NCBI GenBank assembly: GCA_002968845.1
Contig: PVBG01000002.1
Span: forward strand, 419,436 to 483,435
Direction: 5' to 3'
Length of the DNA: 64,000 nucleotides
Origin: Neorhizobium tomejilense
GTDB lineage: Bacteria; Pseudomonadota; Alphaproteobacteria; Rhizobiales; Rhizobiaceae
Shown here: piece after piece, positions 1-8,053 of the stretch
Numbering within the stretch: the first letter of the stretch is position 1
How the letters are laid out: each line of letters opens with the position of its first letter
Translations under genes and position numbers: made by a program
Notes under the pieces: generated by a model
Databases searched by the model: none
Told to the model about the DNA's origin: nothing
Seen by the model: only the letters and a program-made list of their open reading frames with translations

Positions 1-2
1 TC

Positions 3-701
3 AGCGACCGTTTCGTCGAAACGATCGCCGAGACCGTGGCGCGCGCTGAAAGCGAGGCGAAAGCCGTCGTGCTCTTCGGTCATGGCGATCACTTCTGCGC
101 CGGGCTCGACCTTGCCGAACATGTGAAGAAGACACCGATCGAAGGTGTGCGCGGTTCGCGCCGCTGGCATGCGGTGTTTGCCGGCATCGAACACGGCACG
201 ATCCCGTGGATTTCAGCCCTGCACGGGGCGGTGGTCGGCGGTGGGCTCGAGCTGGCATCCTCCACCCATATCCGCGTTGCCGACAAGTCCGCCTTTTTCG
301 CGCTGCCGGAAGGCCAGCGCGGCATCTTCGTCGGCGGCGGCGGCTCGGTGCGGGCCGCCCGGCTGATGGGCGTCGCCCGCATGACCGACATGATGTTGAC
401 GGGCCGCGTGGCTTCGGCGGAAGAGGCCGAGCGCTGGAACCTGGCGCAATACGTCGTCGAAAAGGGCATGGCCCGGCAGAAGGCGCATGAGCTTGCGGAA
501 GCCGCCGCCAGCAACGCCGAAATTTCCAACTACGCTGTGCTCAACGCATTGCCGCGGATCCAGGACATGGCCAAGGAAGACGGGCTTTTCGTCGAATCCT
601 TCATCGCCTCCTTCACCGCCACCAGCCCGGAGGCCGAAGAGCGTCTGCGCGCCTTCCTGGAAAAACGCGCCGCGCGGCTGAAGGCGCCGGGCTCGGCATA
701 A
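3..701 (+). CDS. Crotonase / enoyl-CoA hydratase family protein, 5' end cut by window
   Basis: The reading frame is open from base 3, so the true start lies before the window; the GTG at 36 is internal. The visible 232 residues have the crotonase core: a strand followed by GDHFCAGLDL (the oxyanion-hole turn), then HGAVVGGGLELA, the second CoA-binding turn. The family binds acyl-CoA thioesters and does hydration, isomerisation or C-C cleavage, so the exact reaction cannot be told. It lies 12 bases before a MarR regulator gene and shares its strand with an amidohydrolase, which fits a CoA-linked aromatic or short-chain acid breakdown unit. Family call is firm; substrate is unknown. Confidence 0.88.
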   Translation, partial: SDRFVETIAETVARAESEAKAVVLFGHGDHFCAGLDLAEHVKKTPIEGVRGSRRWHAVFAGIEHGTIPWISALHGAVVGGGLELASSTHIRVADKSAFFALPEGQRGIFVGGGGSVRAARLMGVARMTDMMLTGRVASAEEAERWNLAQYVVEKGMARQKAHELAEAAASNAEISNYAVLNALPRIQDMAKEDGLFVESFIASFTATSPEAEERLRAFLEKRAARLKAPGSA

Positions 702-713
702 GGGGGAACGCCC

Positions 714-1169
714 ATGGACATGCCGATCCGCACCGCAGACCAGGTCGAACTCGACCGGCTCAATTCGGCGCTCGGTTTCCTGATGCGGCTGGCGCAGCTC
801 AAGATCTACGAGCGGTTTTTCGAAGAGGTCGGCGAGCATAATCTGAAGCCGGGGGAATTCTCCGTGCTTTGGGTCATTCTCCACAATCCCGGCATCCGCC
901 AAAGCGTGCTCGGCCAAAGGCTGATGATCAAGCGGGCTCATATGACCAAGCTGATCCGGGCGCTGGAGGACCAGAACCTCGTTTCGCGGAAGGTGCCGGA
1001 TGGGGATCGCCGCGCCGTGGAGATCACGCTGACGCCGGAAGCGGTCACCAGGGTGAAGCAGGCAAGCCAATGGTTCTTCACCTACGAAGAGTCGGTCGGC
1101 GCCAACCTTACCGGTGACGAGCGCCAACAACTGACGGCCCTGCTGCGGAAATTCGTTGGCCTGGGCTGA
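714..1169 (+). CDS. MarR family transcriptional regulator
   Basis: A 151-residue protein of normal MarR size. The winged helix-turn-helix lies at about residues 45-105: LKPGEFSVLWVIL, then RQSVLGQRLMIKRAHMTKLI as the recognition region, and the wing VPDGDRRAVEITLT with the conserved D-x-R. MarR proteins are dimeric repressors released by small phenolic or CoA-linked ligands. It sits between the crotonase gene and the amidohydrolase, so it probably controls this small catabolic unit. The ATG at 714 follows a GGGGGAA-like ribosome site and no better start is visible. Confidence 0.9.
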   Translation: MDMPIRTADQVELDRLNSALGFLMRLAQLKIYERFFEEVGEHNLKPGEFSVLWVILHNPGIRQSVLGQRLMIKRAHMTKLIRALEDQNLVSRKVPDGDRRAVEITLTPEAVTRVKQASQWFFTYEESVGANLTGDERQQLTALLRKFVGLG

Positions 1170-1194
1170 ATTTAAGGATCGGGAGGAGCGAACC

Positions 1195-2070
1195 TTGAAC
1201 ATCGACGAGCTGATCGCCATCGACGTCCACACCCATGCGGAAGAACCCTGCTGCGGCCCACGCGACGACGGCTATGACCAATTCCAGGCCGGCATGGCCA
1301 AATATTTCAAGAACCCGGCCGGCCACAAGGGCATGCTGCCGACGGTGAACGAGACCGCCGTCTATTACCGCGAACGCAAGATCGGCTGCGTGATCTTTCC
1401 GGTCGACGCCGAGCGCGAGACCGGTTTCCGGCGTTACAACAACGAAGAAGTGGCGATGATCGCTGCCGAAAACAGCGACATCATGATCCCGTTCGCGTCG
1501 ATCGACCCCGCCAAGGGCAAGATGGGCGCCCGCGAGGCGCGCCGGCTGGTGCGGGAATTCGGCGTCAAGGGTTTCAAGTTCCACCCGACCATGCAGGCCT
1601 TCTATCCGAACGACCGGATGGCCTATCCGCTCTATGAGGCGATTGCCGAAGAGGGTGCGATCACGCTGTTCCATACGGGCCAGACCGGCGTCGGGGCCGG
1701 CATGCGCGGCGGCATGAATATGCGGCTCAAATATTCCAACCCGATCTATCTGGACGACGTGGCGGCGGACTTCCCCGACATGCCGATCATCCTGGCGCAC
1801 CCCTCCTTCCCCTGGCAGGAAGAAGCGCTGTCGGTCGCGACCCACAAGCCGAACGTCTATATCGACATGTCCGGTTGGTCGCCGAAGTACTTTCCGCAGA
1901 TCCTCGTCCAGTACGCCAACTCGATCCTGAAACACAAAATGCTGTTCGGCTCGGACTGGCCGGCGATCACGCCGGACCGCTGGATGGCGGATTTTGCCGC
2001 AATCTCGATCAAGGACGAGGTGCGGCCGCTGATCCTCAAGGAAAACGCCCGCAAGCTGCTGAAGCTTTAA
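1195..2070 (+). CDS. Amidohydrolase family protein (ACMSD-like TIM barrel)
   Basis: I place the start at the TTG at 1195 because GGGAGGAG lies just before it; this gives 291 residues. An in-frame upstream start at 1156 would overlap the end of the MarR gene. Metal-binding residues of the amidohydrolase-2 family are visible: the HxH of IDVHTHAEEP near the N-terminus, His in LFHTGQTG, His in ILAHPSFPW, and Asp in FGSDWP near the C-terminus. Members hydrolyse or decarboxylate ring-derived carboxylic acids. With the crotonase and MarR genes upstream, a role in aromatic acid breakdown is inferred, not shown. Its stop codon overlaps the convergent lacI-type gene by four bases. Confidence 0.85.
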   Translation: MNIDELIAIDVHTHAEEPCCGPRDDGYDQFQAGMAKYFKNPAGHKGMLPTVNETAVYYRERKIGCVIFPVDAERETGFRRYNNEEVAMIAAENSDIMIPFASIDPAKGKMGAREARRLVREFGVKGFKFHPTMQAFYPNDRMAYPLYEAIAEEGAITLFHTGQTGVGAGMRGGMNMRLKYSNPIYLDDVAADFPDMPIILAHPSFPWQEEALSVATHKPNVYIDMSGWSPKYFPQILVQYANSILKHKMLFGSDWPAITPDRWMADFAAISIKDEVRPLILKENARKLLKL

Positions 2071-3080
2071 ACCGGGACGAAACTCTTTCGCACCACCAGT
2101 TCGGGGATGACCCGCTCGTAGCCCGGCGAAGCGTCCGGGTTTTCGAGGCGCCGTTCCAGAAGCTCGACGGCCCGAAGCGCCATGGTGATCGGGTCCTGGC
2201 GGAAGGTGGTGAGGCCGTAGCTCAGCCATGCCGCTTCCGGCACGTCGTCGAAGCCGATCACCGCGACATCCTCCGGGATGCGCAGCTTCTTCTCGATGCG
2301 GATGAAATCCATAAGGCCGAAGGCGATCTGGTCGTTGGCGCAGAACACCGCGTCCGGGCGTTCGCCATCGGCGAACAGCTCGCGGGCGGCGGCGATGCCG
2401 CTGTCGTAATCGGAATCCGGCCCGCCGGCGGACCGGACCTCGGCGCCGAGCGCCAGAGCCGCCGACGTGAAGGCATTTTCGCGTTCGACGATGCTCGGCG
2501 TCCCCGATTGCGAACCGACAACGGCGAGGCGCCGACGGCCGGCGTCGAAAAAAGCATTGGCGGCCTTGCGGGAGGCCTCGGAATTGCCGGCGCGGACATG
2601 ATCGGCATCCGGTTCCGAACGGCCGATCACCACCAGCGGCTGGCCGTTGCGCTGGGCGAGTTCGAAGAAGCTTGCCGGAGGCGAGCCGGAAAGGATGATC
2701 GTCGCCTCGGCGCGGTGGCCGATCAGCATCTTCTGGGCGGCCAGCAATTCCTCTTCCGCCTGCCCGGTATTGATGAGGATCGGGATGCTGCCACGCTGGA
2801 TCAGCGCCTTGGCGAGCGCCGCGGTCAGATGGGCACGGAAACCGAGTTCCGGCTTGGTCGCAACGATACCGACAAGCCGGCTCTGGTTGGCAAGCACGCC
2901 GCGGGCGAGGTCGTTGACATGATAGCCAAGCTCTTCCGCCGCCCGCAGCACCTTTTCGCGCGTCGCCGGCGCGACACTGGCGCCTGGCGTGAACGTGCGG
3001 GAAACGGCCGAGCGAGAGACACCGGCAAGGCGGGCGACCTGTTCGGCGCTGACAAAGCGCATCCGTTTTTCGTCCCTCAT
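2067..3080 (-). CDS. LacI family transcriptional regulator
   Basis: 337 residues, the usual LacI length. The N-terminal helix-turn-helix and hinge are clear (VSAEQVARLAGVSRSAVSRT, then GYHVNDLARGV), followed by a periplasmic-binding-protein-like ligand domain ending in the usual DDVPEA and TTFRQDP segments. The start at 3080 has GAGGAAAGC before it. It is the last gene of a minus-strand ABC operon, seven bases after a permease gene, so it is probably co-transcribed and represses its own operon. A perfect TTGCAC-N4-GTGCAA palindrome upstream of the first gene of the operon is the likely operator. The effector is probably the imported solute or a product of it. Confidence 0.92.
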   Translation of the reverse strand: MRDEKRMRFVSAEQVARLAGVSRSAVSRTFTPGASVAPATREKVLRAAEELGYHVNDLARGVLANQSRLVGIVATKPELGFRAHLTAALAKALIQRGSIPILINTGQAEEELLAAQKMLIGHRAEATIILSGSPPASFFELAQRNGQPLVVIGRSEPDADHVRAGNSEASRKAANAFFDAGRRRLAVVGSQSGTPSIVERENAFTSAALALGAEVRSAGGPDSDYDSGIAAARELFADGERPDAVFCANDQIAFGLMDFIRIEKKLRIPEDVAVIGFDDVPEAAWLSYGLTTFRQDPITMALRAVELLERRLENPDASPGYERVIPELVVRKSFVPV

Positions 3081-3087
3081 GCTTTCC

Positions 3088-3927
3088 TCAATGCCCCACC
3101 CGCGAAAGGACGTCCGCCTTCAGGAATCGCTCCACGATCAACATGAACACCAGAGAGGGAACGAGCAGCAAGAGGGCGGTGATCGATGCGATCTGATAGT
3201 TGCCGCCGGCAGCGGTCGTATAGAGCAGCAGCGGCAGCATGTTCACATCGGGCGCGCCGACGAAATAGCTGCCGGTGAATTCGTCGAGCGATTCCAGGAA
3301 AACGAAGATGGCGCTTGCCATCAGGCCCGGTGCCGCCAACGGCAGCGTCACGTCGAGAAAGGCCCGGAAGGCGCCAGCGCCGATATTGCGCGCCGCCTGC
3401 TCAAGCTCCGCGTCGATCGCCGAAAAGGCGGCCGTCGCGATCCACACCGCATAAACGAGGCCGTGCGAGACATGCACCAGCACGACGCCGGGAATCGTGC
3501 CGTTGAGCCTGATCTCGTAGAAGATGCGGGCCACGTTGACGTAGACCGTCAGGTTCGGAAAGGCCTGCGGAATGAGGAAGGCGAGCAGGATAAGGCCGCG
3601 AAACGGCAGTTTTAGGCGCGCCAGCGCGTAGCCGGCAGGGATCGCCAGCAAGAGCGAGACGACAACGGTCAGCAGGGCCACGACCAGCGAATTGGTCAGC
3701 GATTCCATCGCCCCGCCGCGCGGTGCAAACACCCGCGCCCAGGAGCTGAAGCCGTATTCCAACGGCAGGCTGTGGGGGAAATACCACTTCTCGGCCACCG
3801 TCCACAGCAGCAGGTTGAACAGCGGCCCGAAGATGAAGAAGGCCATCAGCCCGAAGATGATGCCGCGCGGCACCCACCAGAGGGCGGCGAGAGGATTGCG
3901 GGCGGCGGGATTATGGGCGGCTATCAT
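3088..3927 (-). CDS. ABC transporter permease (PotC/CysW type)
   Basis: 279 residues with about six hydrophobic segments and the EAA loop near DAELEQAARNIGAGAFRAF, which contacts the ATPase. It belongs to the inner-membrane permease class used by iron, spermidine/putrescine and thiamine-type importers. The ATG overlaps the end of the upstream permease gene by four bases (ATGA), so the two are translationally coupled. The binding protein and ATPase genes lie upstream in the same operon. Confidence 0.9.
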   Translation of the reverse strand: MIAAHNPAARNPLAALWWVPRGIIFGLMAFFIFGPLFNLLLWTVAEKWYFPHSLPLEYGFSSWARVFAPRGGAMESLTNSLVVALLTVVVSLLLAIPAGYALARLKLPFRGLILLAFLIPQAFPNLTVYVNVARIFYEIRLNGTIPGVVLVHVSHGLVYAVWIATAAFSAIDAELEQAARNIGAGAFRAFLDVTLPLAAPGLMASAIFVFLESLDEFTGSYFVGAPDVNMLPLLLYTTAAGGNYQIASITALLLLVPSLVFMLIVERFLKADVLSRVGH

Positions 3928-4775
3928 GCGCGCTCCTTAAGGCTGGCGCGCAGGTAGATCCATGCGACGGAGGCGGCGAGCACGAGCGAGATCAGGCCAA
4001 GTGCATTGGCGACACCGTAGTCCCCGTAGGAATTGACCCGGAACGCGATATCGGCGGTCAGCATGGTCGGTGACTGGGCGTTGATCATCAGCGGCACGGA
4101 CAGAACCGACATCATGGTGACGAAGGAGAGGATGAGGCCGACCGTCAGCGTCATCGCCACCTGCGGCACGACGATTTCCAGCAGCAGGCGCAGCCGCGAG
4201 GCACCGAGATTGCGGGCCGCCTCGATCGTATCGCGGTTGATGGAGGCCATGGCGCCGGCGACGAGCAGCGCCACGAATGGCGTCTGCTTCCAGACGAAGG
4301 CGATGACGATGCCGCGCCAGTCGAGGAAGCTCACCGCATCGAGCGGCGTCAGCAGGCCGAGATTGATGAAAGTGTTGTTCATCATGCCGTTCTTGGAGAG
4401 GAACGTGCGGAGAATCTGGCCGACGACGATGAAGGGAATGAACATCGGCCAACGATAGAGCCAGCGCAGGATCGCGACGGCGACCGGATGTTCACCGAGC
4501 GTCAGATAACCGCCGATCGCGATCGAGGCGATGCCGATCAGCACCGTCGACAGGCTGACGATCATGACGGTGAAGATGATGTCCTTGGTGTAGAGGTCGA
4601 ACGTCTTGGTGAAATTGCCCCAGCCAAAAGTCCCCTCCACCTGGAAGGCGCCAACCGCCGACATGATCAGCGGCAGGATGAAAAGGAAGGCGATCACCGC
4701 GAGTGCCGGCAGCACGAGAAGGAGACCGAGGAAGCGTTTTGGCATGGTTCGACCGTTCGGAGGGATGATGGGCAC
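3924..4775 (-). CDS. ABC transporter permease (PotB type)
   Basis: 283 residues with six predicted membrane spans and the EAA motif at RDTIEAARNLGASRLRL. It should pair with the permease encoded next in the operon to form the membrane channel. The RIME-like palindromic element lies in the 148-base gap between this gene and the binding-protein gene upstream, and may set a step-down in expression between binding protein and permeases. The start at 4775 is followed by a second Met near residue 11 (MPKRFLGLL), which could be the true start. Confidence 0.88.
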   Translation of the reverse strand: MPIIPPNGRTMPKRFLGLLLVLPALAVIAFLFILPLIMSAVGAFQVEGTFGWGNFTKTFDLYTKDIIFTVMIVSLSTVLIGIASIAIGGYLTLGEHPVAVAILRWLYRWPMFIPFIVVGQILRTFLSKNGMMNNTFINLGLLTPLDAVSFLDWRGIVIAFVWKQTPFVALLVAGAMASINRDTIEAARNLGASRLRLLLEIVVPQVAMTLTVGLILSFVTMMSVLSVPLMINAQSPTMLTADIAFRVNSYGDYGVANALGLISLVLAASVAWIYLRASLKERA

Positions 4776-4778
4776 TAT

Positions 4779-4912
4779 CTTCTCCCCTCGGGGAGAAGAT
4801 GTCCGAAGGACAGATGAGGGGGTGAGCTACAGACGCGGCCGTAAGGCCTTGTATGCCGTGCCACAGCTCCCTCATCCGGCCCGTTGGGCCACCTTCTCCC
4901 CAAGGGGAGAAG
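4779..4912. repeat. RIME-like intergenic palindromic element
   Basis: Two near-identical 20-base palindromes, CTTCTCCCC-N2-GGGGAGAAG, lie at 4779-4798 and 4893-4912. Inside them are GATGAGGG / CCCTCAT arms and two short hairpins (GTCC-GAA-GGAC and GGCCC-GTT-GGGCC). The whole block is a long imperfect inverted repeat typical of Rhizobium intergenic mosaic elements (RIME). It lies inside an operon, between the binding-protein and first permease genes, where its RNA form would be strongly folded. Confidence 0.8.
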
Positions 4913-4923
4913 GGAATCCCGGA

Positions 4924-6057
4924 TTACTTCACGGACTTCTCATAAGCTTCGAGGATCGCGGTGTTGTAGGGCGCGATCGGGAAGGGCTTGCCCTTGGCGG
5001 CAAGATCGGCCGGCGAGATGTCGACGAACAGCTTGTTCCAGGTGGTGTCGTCCAGTTCGCGCTTGACGTTGTCGGCGTCGATGCCCGGATACCAGTTGAA
5101 GCGCTTGACGATGCCTTCGGCCTGGACCTTGGGGCTGGTGGCGAGAGCGATGAACTTCTCGGCCAGCGCCTTGTGAGCGGCCTTTTCCGGCATGACGTAA
5201 TGCATCGGCTGGCCCGGCATGCCCGGCGCCGGCAGGACGAGTTTCATGGTCGGCGGCAGCTGGCCGTTGGCCTGCCAGGAGTAGAACATGTCGACCCAGA
5301 CCGGGCCCATGGCGATCTCGCCGCGCGACAAGAGGTCGAGCGTGCCGGCATTGCCGGGCGTCAGCGTTGCGTTGGTGGTGAAGTCGGCGAGGCTCTTGAA
5401 GGCCGCATCCCACTTCTTGGTTTCGTCTTCCTTGAACGGACCGTTCATCAGGGTGTTGGCATCGCCGCCGCCAAAGGCGTAGATCCAGCCCATGACGAAC
5501 GAGACGCCGGAAGCACCGCCCTTGATGCCGTTATAGCCGAACTGCTTCGGATGGGCCTTGGCCCAGTCTGCGAGTTCCGCATACGACTTCGGCGGGTTCG
5601 GAACGAGCGCCGGGTTGTAGGCGATCGCGGTCTGGCTGTTGAACATCGGCATGACATAACCGTCGACATTGGTGCCGAGCGCCATCTTGGCGTTGGCACG
5701 GGTGACGAGCTTGCCGGTTTCGATGTCGCTGCGGTACTTGTCGAGATAGTTCTTGGTCACCATCGGGCCGACAAATTTTTCATGGACGACCGCGACGTCG
5801 ACGTCCCACTTGTCGGACTTGGCGGCAGACTGGGCGTCGAAGCGCTCAAGGATCTTCTGCGAGCCGGCATCGCCGGGGCCGGTGCCGACGGCGCGAACCG
5901 TATTGCCGGGATAGGTCTTTTCGAACAGCGGTCCGAGATACTGGTTGATGTAGTCGACCATGTTCTGGTCGCCGGCGGTCGCAACCGTCAGCTCTTCGGC
6001 ATGAACCGGAAGGGCTGCGAAAACGACGGCGAAAGCTGCGTAGGACATCTTCTTCAT
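4924..6057 (-). CDS. ABC transporter substrate-binding protein (family 1)
   Basis: 377 residues. The first 20 form a classic signal peptide ending in AHA-like VHAEE, so the mature protein is periplasmic. The rest has the two-lobed family-1 binding-protein pattern, including DVAVVHEKF and TAIAYNPALVP. It captures solute for the two permeases encoded downstream. Family-1 proteins bind iron, polyamines, thiamine, phosphonates or sugars; the LacI regulator in the operon hints at a carbohydrate or polyol, but no substrate can be assigned. A RIME-like element follows the gene. Confidence 0.87.
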   Translation of the reverse strand: MKKMSYAAFAVVFAALPVHAEELTVATAGDQNMVDYINQYLGPLFEKTYPGNTVRAVGTGPGDAGSQKILERFDAQSAAKSDKWDVDVAVVHEKFVGPMVTKNYLDKYRSDIETGKLVTRANAKMALGTNVDGYVMPMFNSQTAIAYNPALVPNPPKSYAELADWAKAHPKQFGYNGIKGGASGVSFVMGWIYAFGGGDANTLMNGPFKEDETKKWDAAFKSLADFTTNATLTPGNAGTLDLLSRGEIAMGPVWVDMFYSWQANGQLPPTMKLVLPAPGMPGQPMHYVMPEKAAHKALAEKFIALATSPKVQAEGIVKRFNWYPGIDADNVKRELDDTTWNKLFVDISPADLAAKGKPFPIAPYNTAILEAYEKSVK

Positions 6058-6099
6058 GAGTGCTTCTCCGTGAGTTGAAAAGGCAGAGGTATCGAAAGG

Positions 6100-7233
6100 T
6101 CAGGCGTGGACTTTCCCGGATGGCGCCCGGGAAGTGGGTGAGGCCGAAGCAGCCTCCGGCGAACTGAACAGAAAGAGCGCCTCGGCCGGCACGAACACGG
6201 CGACGCGGGCGCCCGGCTCGAAGGCGCGGTCGGCATCGGCCATGATTTCGTGATCGCCGAGTTTGATGACGTGGCGCCAATGGCCGCCGGGATAACTGAC
6301 GGCGGCGACCTCGCCCCGAAAGGTGATGCCGGGACCGATCGCGGCGATATCATCGGCCGGGAAAAGGCGGGCGGCCTCCGGGCGGAAGCGGGCCTCGACC
6401 GAACCGGCGGCCAGCGGACGGCCGAGGAGCGGTAGGGAACAGGCCGCATTGGCCGGGCCGGCAGCAATCGCAAACTGGTCGCCCTGCGGCGCGCCGTTCA
6501 GGAAAAGCACGTTTTCCGCGCCCATGAAGGCTGCGACGAAGGCCGAGGCGGGACGGTTATAGACATCTTCCGGCGTGCCCTGTTGGGCGATCCTGCCGGC
6601 ATTGAGGATGACGATCCGGTCGGCCATCACCATGGCCTCCTCGCGGTCGTGGGTGACGTGAATCGCGGTGATGCCGAGCCGCTTCTGCAGCGCCCGCAAC
6701 TCGTGGCGCACCGTCAGGCGGATGCGGGCATCGAGGTTCGACAGCGGCTCGTCGAGCAGCAGGATTTCCGGATCGATGGCAAGCGCCCGGCCGAGCGCGA
6801 CACGCTGGCGCTGGCCGCCCGACAGCGCCTGCGGCTTGCGCGCTTCCAGCCCGTCGAGGCCGAGCAGCGACTGCATGGCGGCGACGCGGGCCGCGATCTC
6901 GGTTCGAGAAATACCCTTCAGCTTCAGCCCGTAGCCGATGTTCTGCGCCACGGTCATATGCGGCCACAGCGCGTAGGACTGGAAAACCAGCGCCATGCCG
7001 CGCTTGTCGGGCGGCAGGTAAGTCACGTCGCGATGGCGCACCTTCACTTCACCGGCCGACGGGCTGATGAAACCGGCGAGCAGACGCAGAAGCGTGGTCT
7101 TGCCGCAGCCGGACGAACCGAGCAGCGCCACGAATTCGCCCTTAGCGATCGATAGATCGATATCGGTCAGAACCTGCGTGGCGCCATAACGGCTGGCGAC
7201 ACCGCGCAATTCCAGAAAACCGTCCCGTTCCAT
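6100..7233 (-). CDS. ABC transporter ATP-binding protein
   Basis: The ATG at 7233 is chosen because AAGGGGG lies five bases upstream; a TTG at 7260 is also in frame but lies inside the operator palindrome. The 377-residue product has Walker A GSSGCGKTT, signature LSGGQRQRVALGRAL, Walker [13 protein letters not shown] and the H-loop HVTHDREEA, followed by a TOBE-type C-terminal domain of about 120 residues. It is the first gene of the ABC operon that ends in lacI. The neighbouring ugp operon has no ATPase gene, so this protein might also energise the Ugp permeases; that is inference. Confidence 0.92.
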   Translation of the reverse strand: MERDGFLELRGVASRYGATQVLTDIDLSIAKGEFVALLGSSGCGKTTLLRLLAGFISPSAGEVKVRHRDVTYLPPDKRGMALVFQSYALWPHMTVAQNIGYGLKLKGISRTEIAARVAAMQSLLGLDGLEARKPQALSGGQRQRVALGRALAIDPEILLLDEPLSNLDARIRLTVRHELRALQKRLGITAIHVTHDREEAMVMADRIVILNAGRIAQQGTPEDVYNRPASAFVAAFMGAENVLFLNGAPQGDQFAIAAGPANAACSLPLLGRPLAAGSVEARFRPEAARLFPADDIAAIGPGITFRGEVAAVSYPGGHWRHVIKLGDHEIMADADRAFEPGARVAVFVPAEALFLFSSPEAASASPTSRAPSGKVHA

Positions 7234-7244
7234 CGAACCCCCTT

Positions 7245-7260
7245 TTGCACAGCCGTGCAA
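7245..7260. promoter_or_regulatory. Probable LacI-family operator
   Basis: TTGCAC-AGCC-GTGCAA is a perfect six-base inverted repeat with a four-base centre. It lies directly before the ribosome site of the ATPase gene, the first gene of an operon whose last gene encodes a LacI-family protein. Its size and symmetry fit LacI-family operators. A bound repressor here would block transcription start or early elongation. Confidence 0.6.
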
Positions 7261-7346
7261 TCTTGCTGGGCGTTTCTTAGGGCCGGAATTTTACAGGCGG
7301 ATGACACCGCAAATTTTTTATTGCCGGATGCTCGTAAGGTGGCCGC

Positions 7347-8030
7347 TCAGGCGCCCACTGAGAGCGGGGCTTCGAGCCGGGCGAGCGCTTCCTGAAGCTC
7401 GTCGGCACCGGTCGCGACGAAAGCGGCTCCGGCCTCCGCCAGGATTTTCGCGCGGCCGGGCCGCGGATCGGCAGGATCGACAAAACCGACCGCCATCATG
7501 CCCGCCGCCCTTGCCCCGGTGATCCCGTGGGCGCTGTCGTCGATCACCACGCAACGGGCCGGATCGGCGACGAGCGTTTCGGCGCAGAGATGAAACAGAT
7601 CTGGCGCCGGTTTCGGCCGAACCACCATGTCGGCGCTGAAGATCGACGGCGCGAAAGCGTGCCAGAGGGGCAGAAGGCCGAGGCTTTTCGACAGCCGGTC
7701 CGTCGAGCTGTTGGAGGCGACGCATTTGCGGTGCGGCAGTGCGCGGACGAGGCTTTCGATGCCGGGCATGAGCTCCAGCGAGCGGGCGAATTCCGGATAG
7801 ATATCGAGATGCCAGGCCTCGAAGACCGCATCCAGATCGGTTATTCCGAGCTCTTCGGTGCAAATGCGACGGATGGCGCTGGCCGAATTGCCGGTGAACC
7901 GGACCAGCACCTCGTCCGCGGTGATGGCGGCGCCTGCATCCTGCAGGGCCTTGGCAAGCGTGCGGCTGGCGATCGGCTCGCTGTTGATCAGGACGCCGTC
8001 ACAATCGAAAATCAGGAGATCTATCTGCAT
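7347..8030 (-). CDS. HAD-superfamily phosphatase (phosphoglycolate/beta-phosphoglucomutase-like)
   Basis: 227 residues from the ATG at 8030; the longer open frame upstream overlaps phoD and lacks the family pattern. HAD motif I is LLIFDCDGVLINSE with both aspartates near the N-terminus, motif II is CVASNSSTDRL, a Lys lies in VVRPKPAPDLF and motif IV is CVVIDDSAHGI. The alpha-helical cap between motifs I and II is the type found in small sugar-phosphate phosphatases. It is the last gene of the ugp-like operon, 23 bases after phoD, and may dephosphorylate a product of glycerophosphodiester breakdown. Confidence 0.87.
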   Translation of the reverse strand: MQIDLLIFDCDGVLINSEPIASRTLAKALQDAGAAITADEVLVRFTGNSASAIRRICTEELGITDLDAVFEAWHLDIYPEFARSLELMPGIESLVRALPHRKCVASNSSTDRLSKSLGLLPLWHAFAPSIFSADMVVRPKPAPDLFHLCAETLVADPARCVVIDDSAHGITGARAAGMMAVGFVDPADPRPGRAKILAEAGAAFVATGADELQEALARLEAPLSVGA

Positions 8031-8053
8031 GAAAGTCCAATTTGAATGAGGCG

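Noticed and set aside
7261..7346. T-rich stretch as rho-independent terminator of the ugp operon
   Set aside because: On the minus strand it reads as an A-run without a preceding stable stem.
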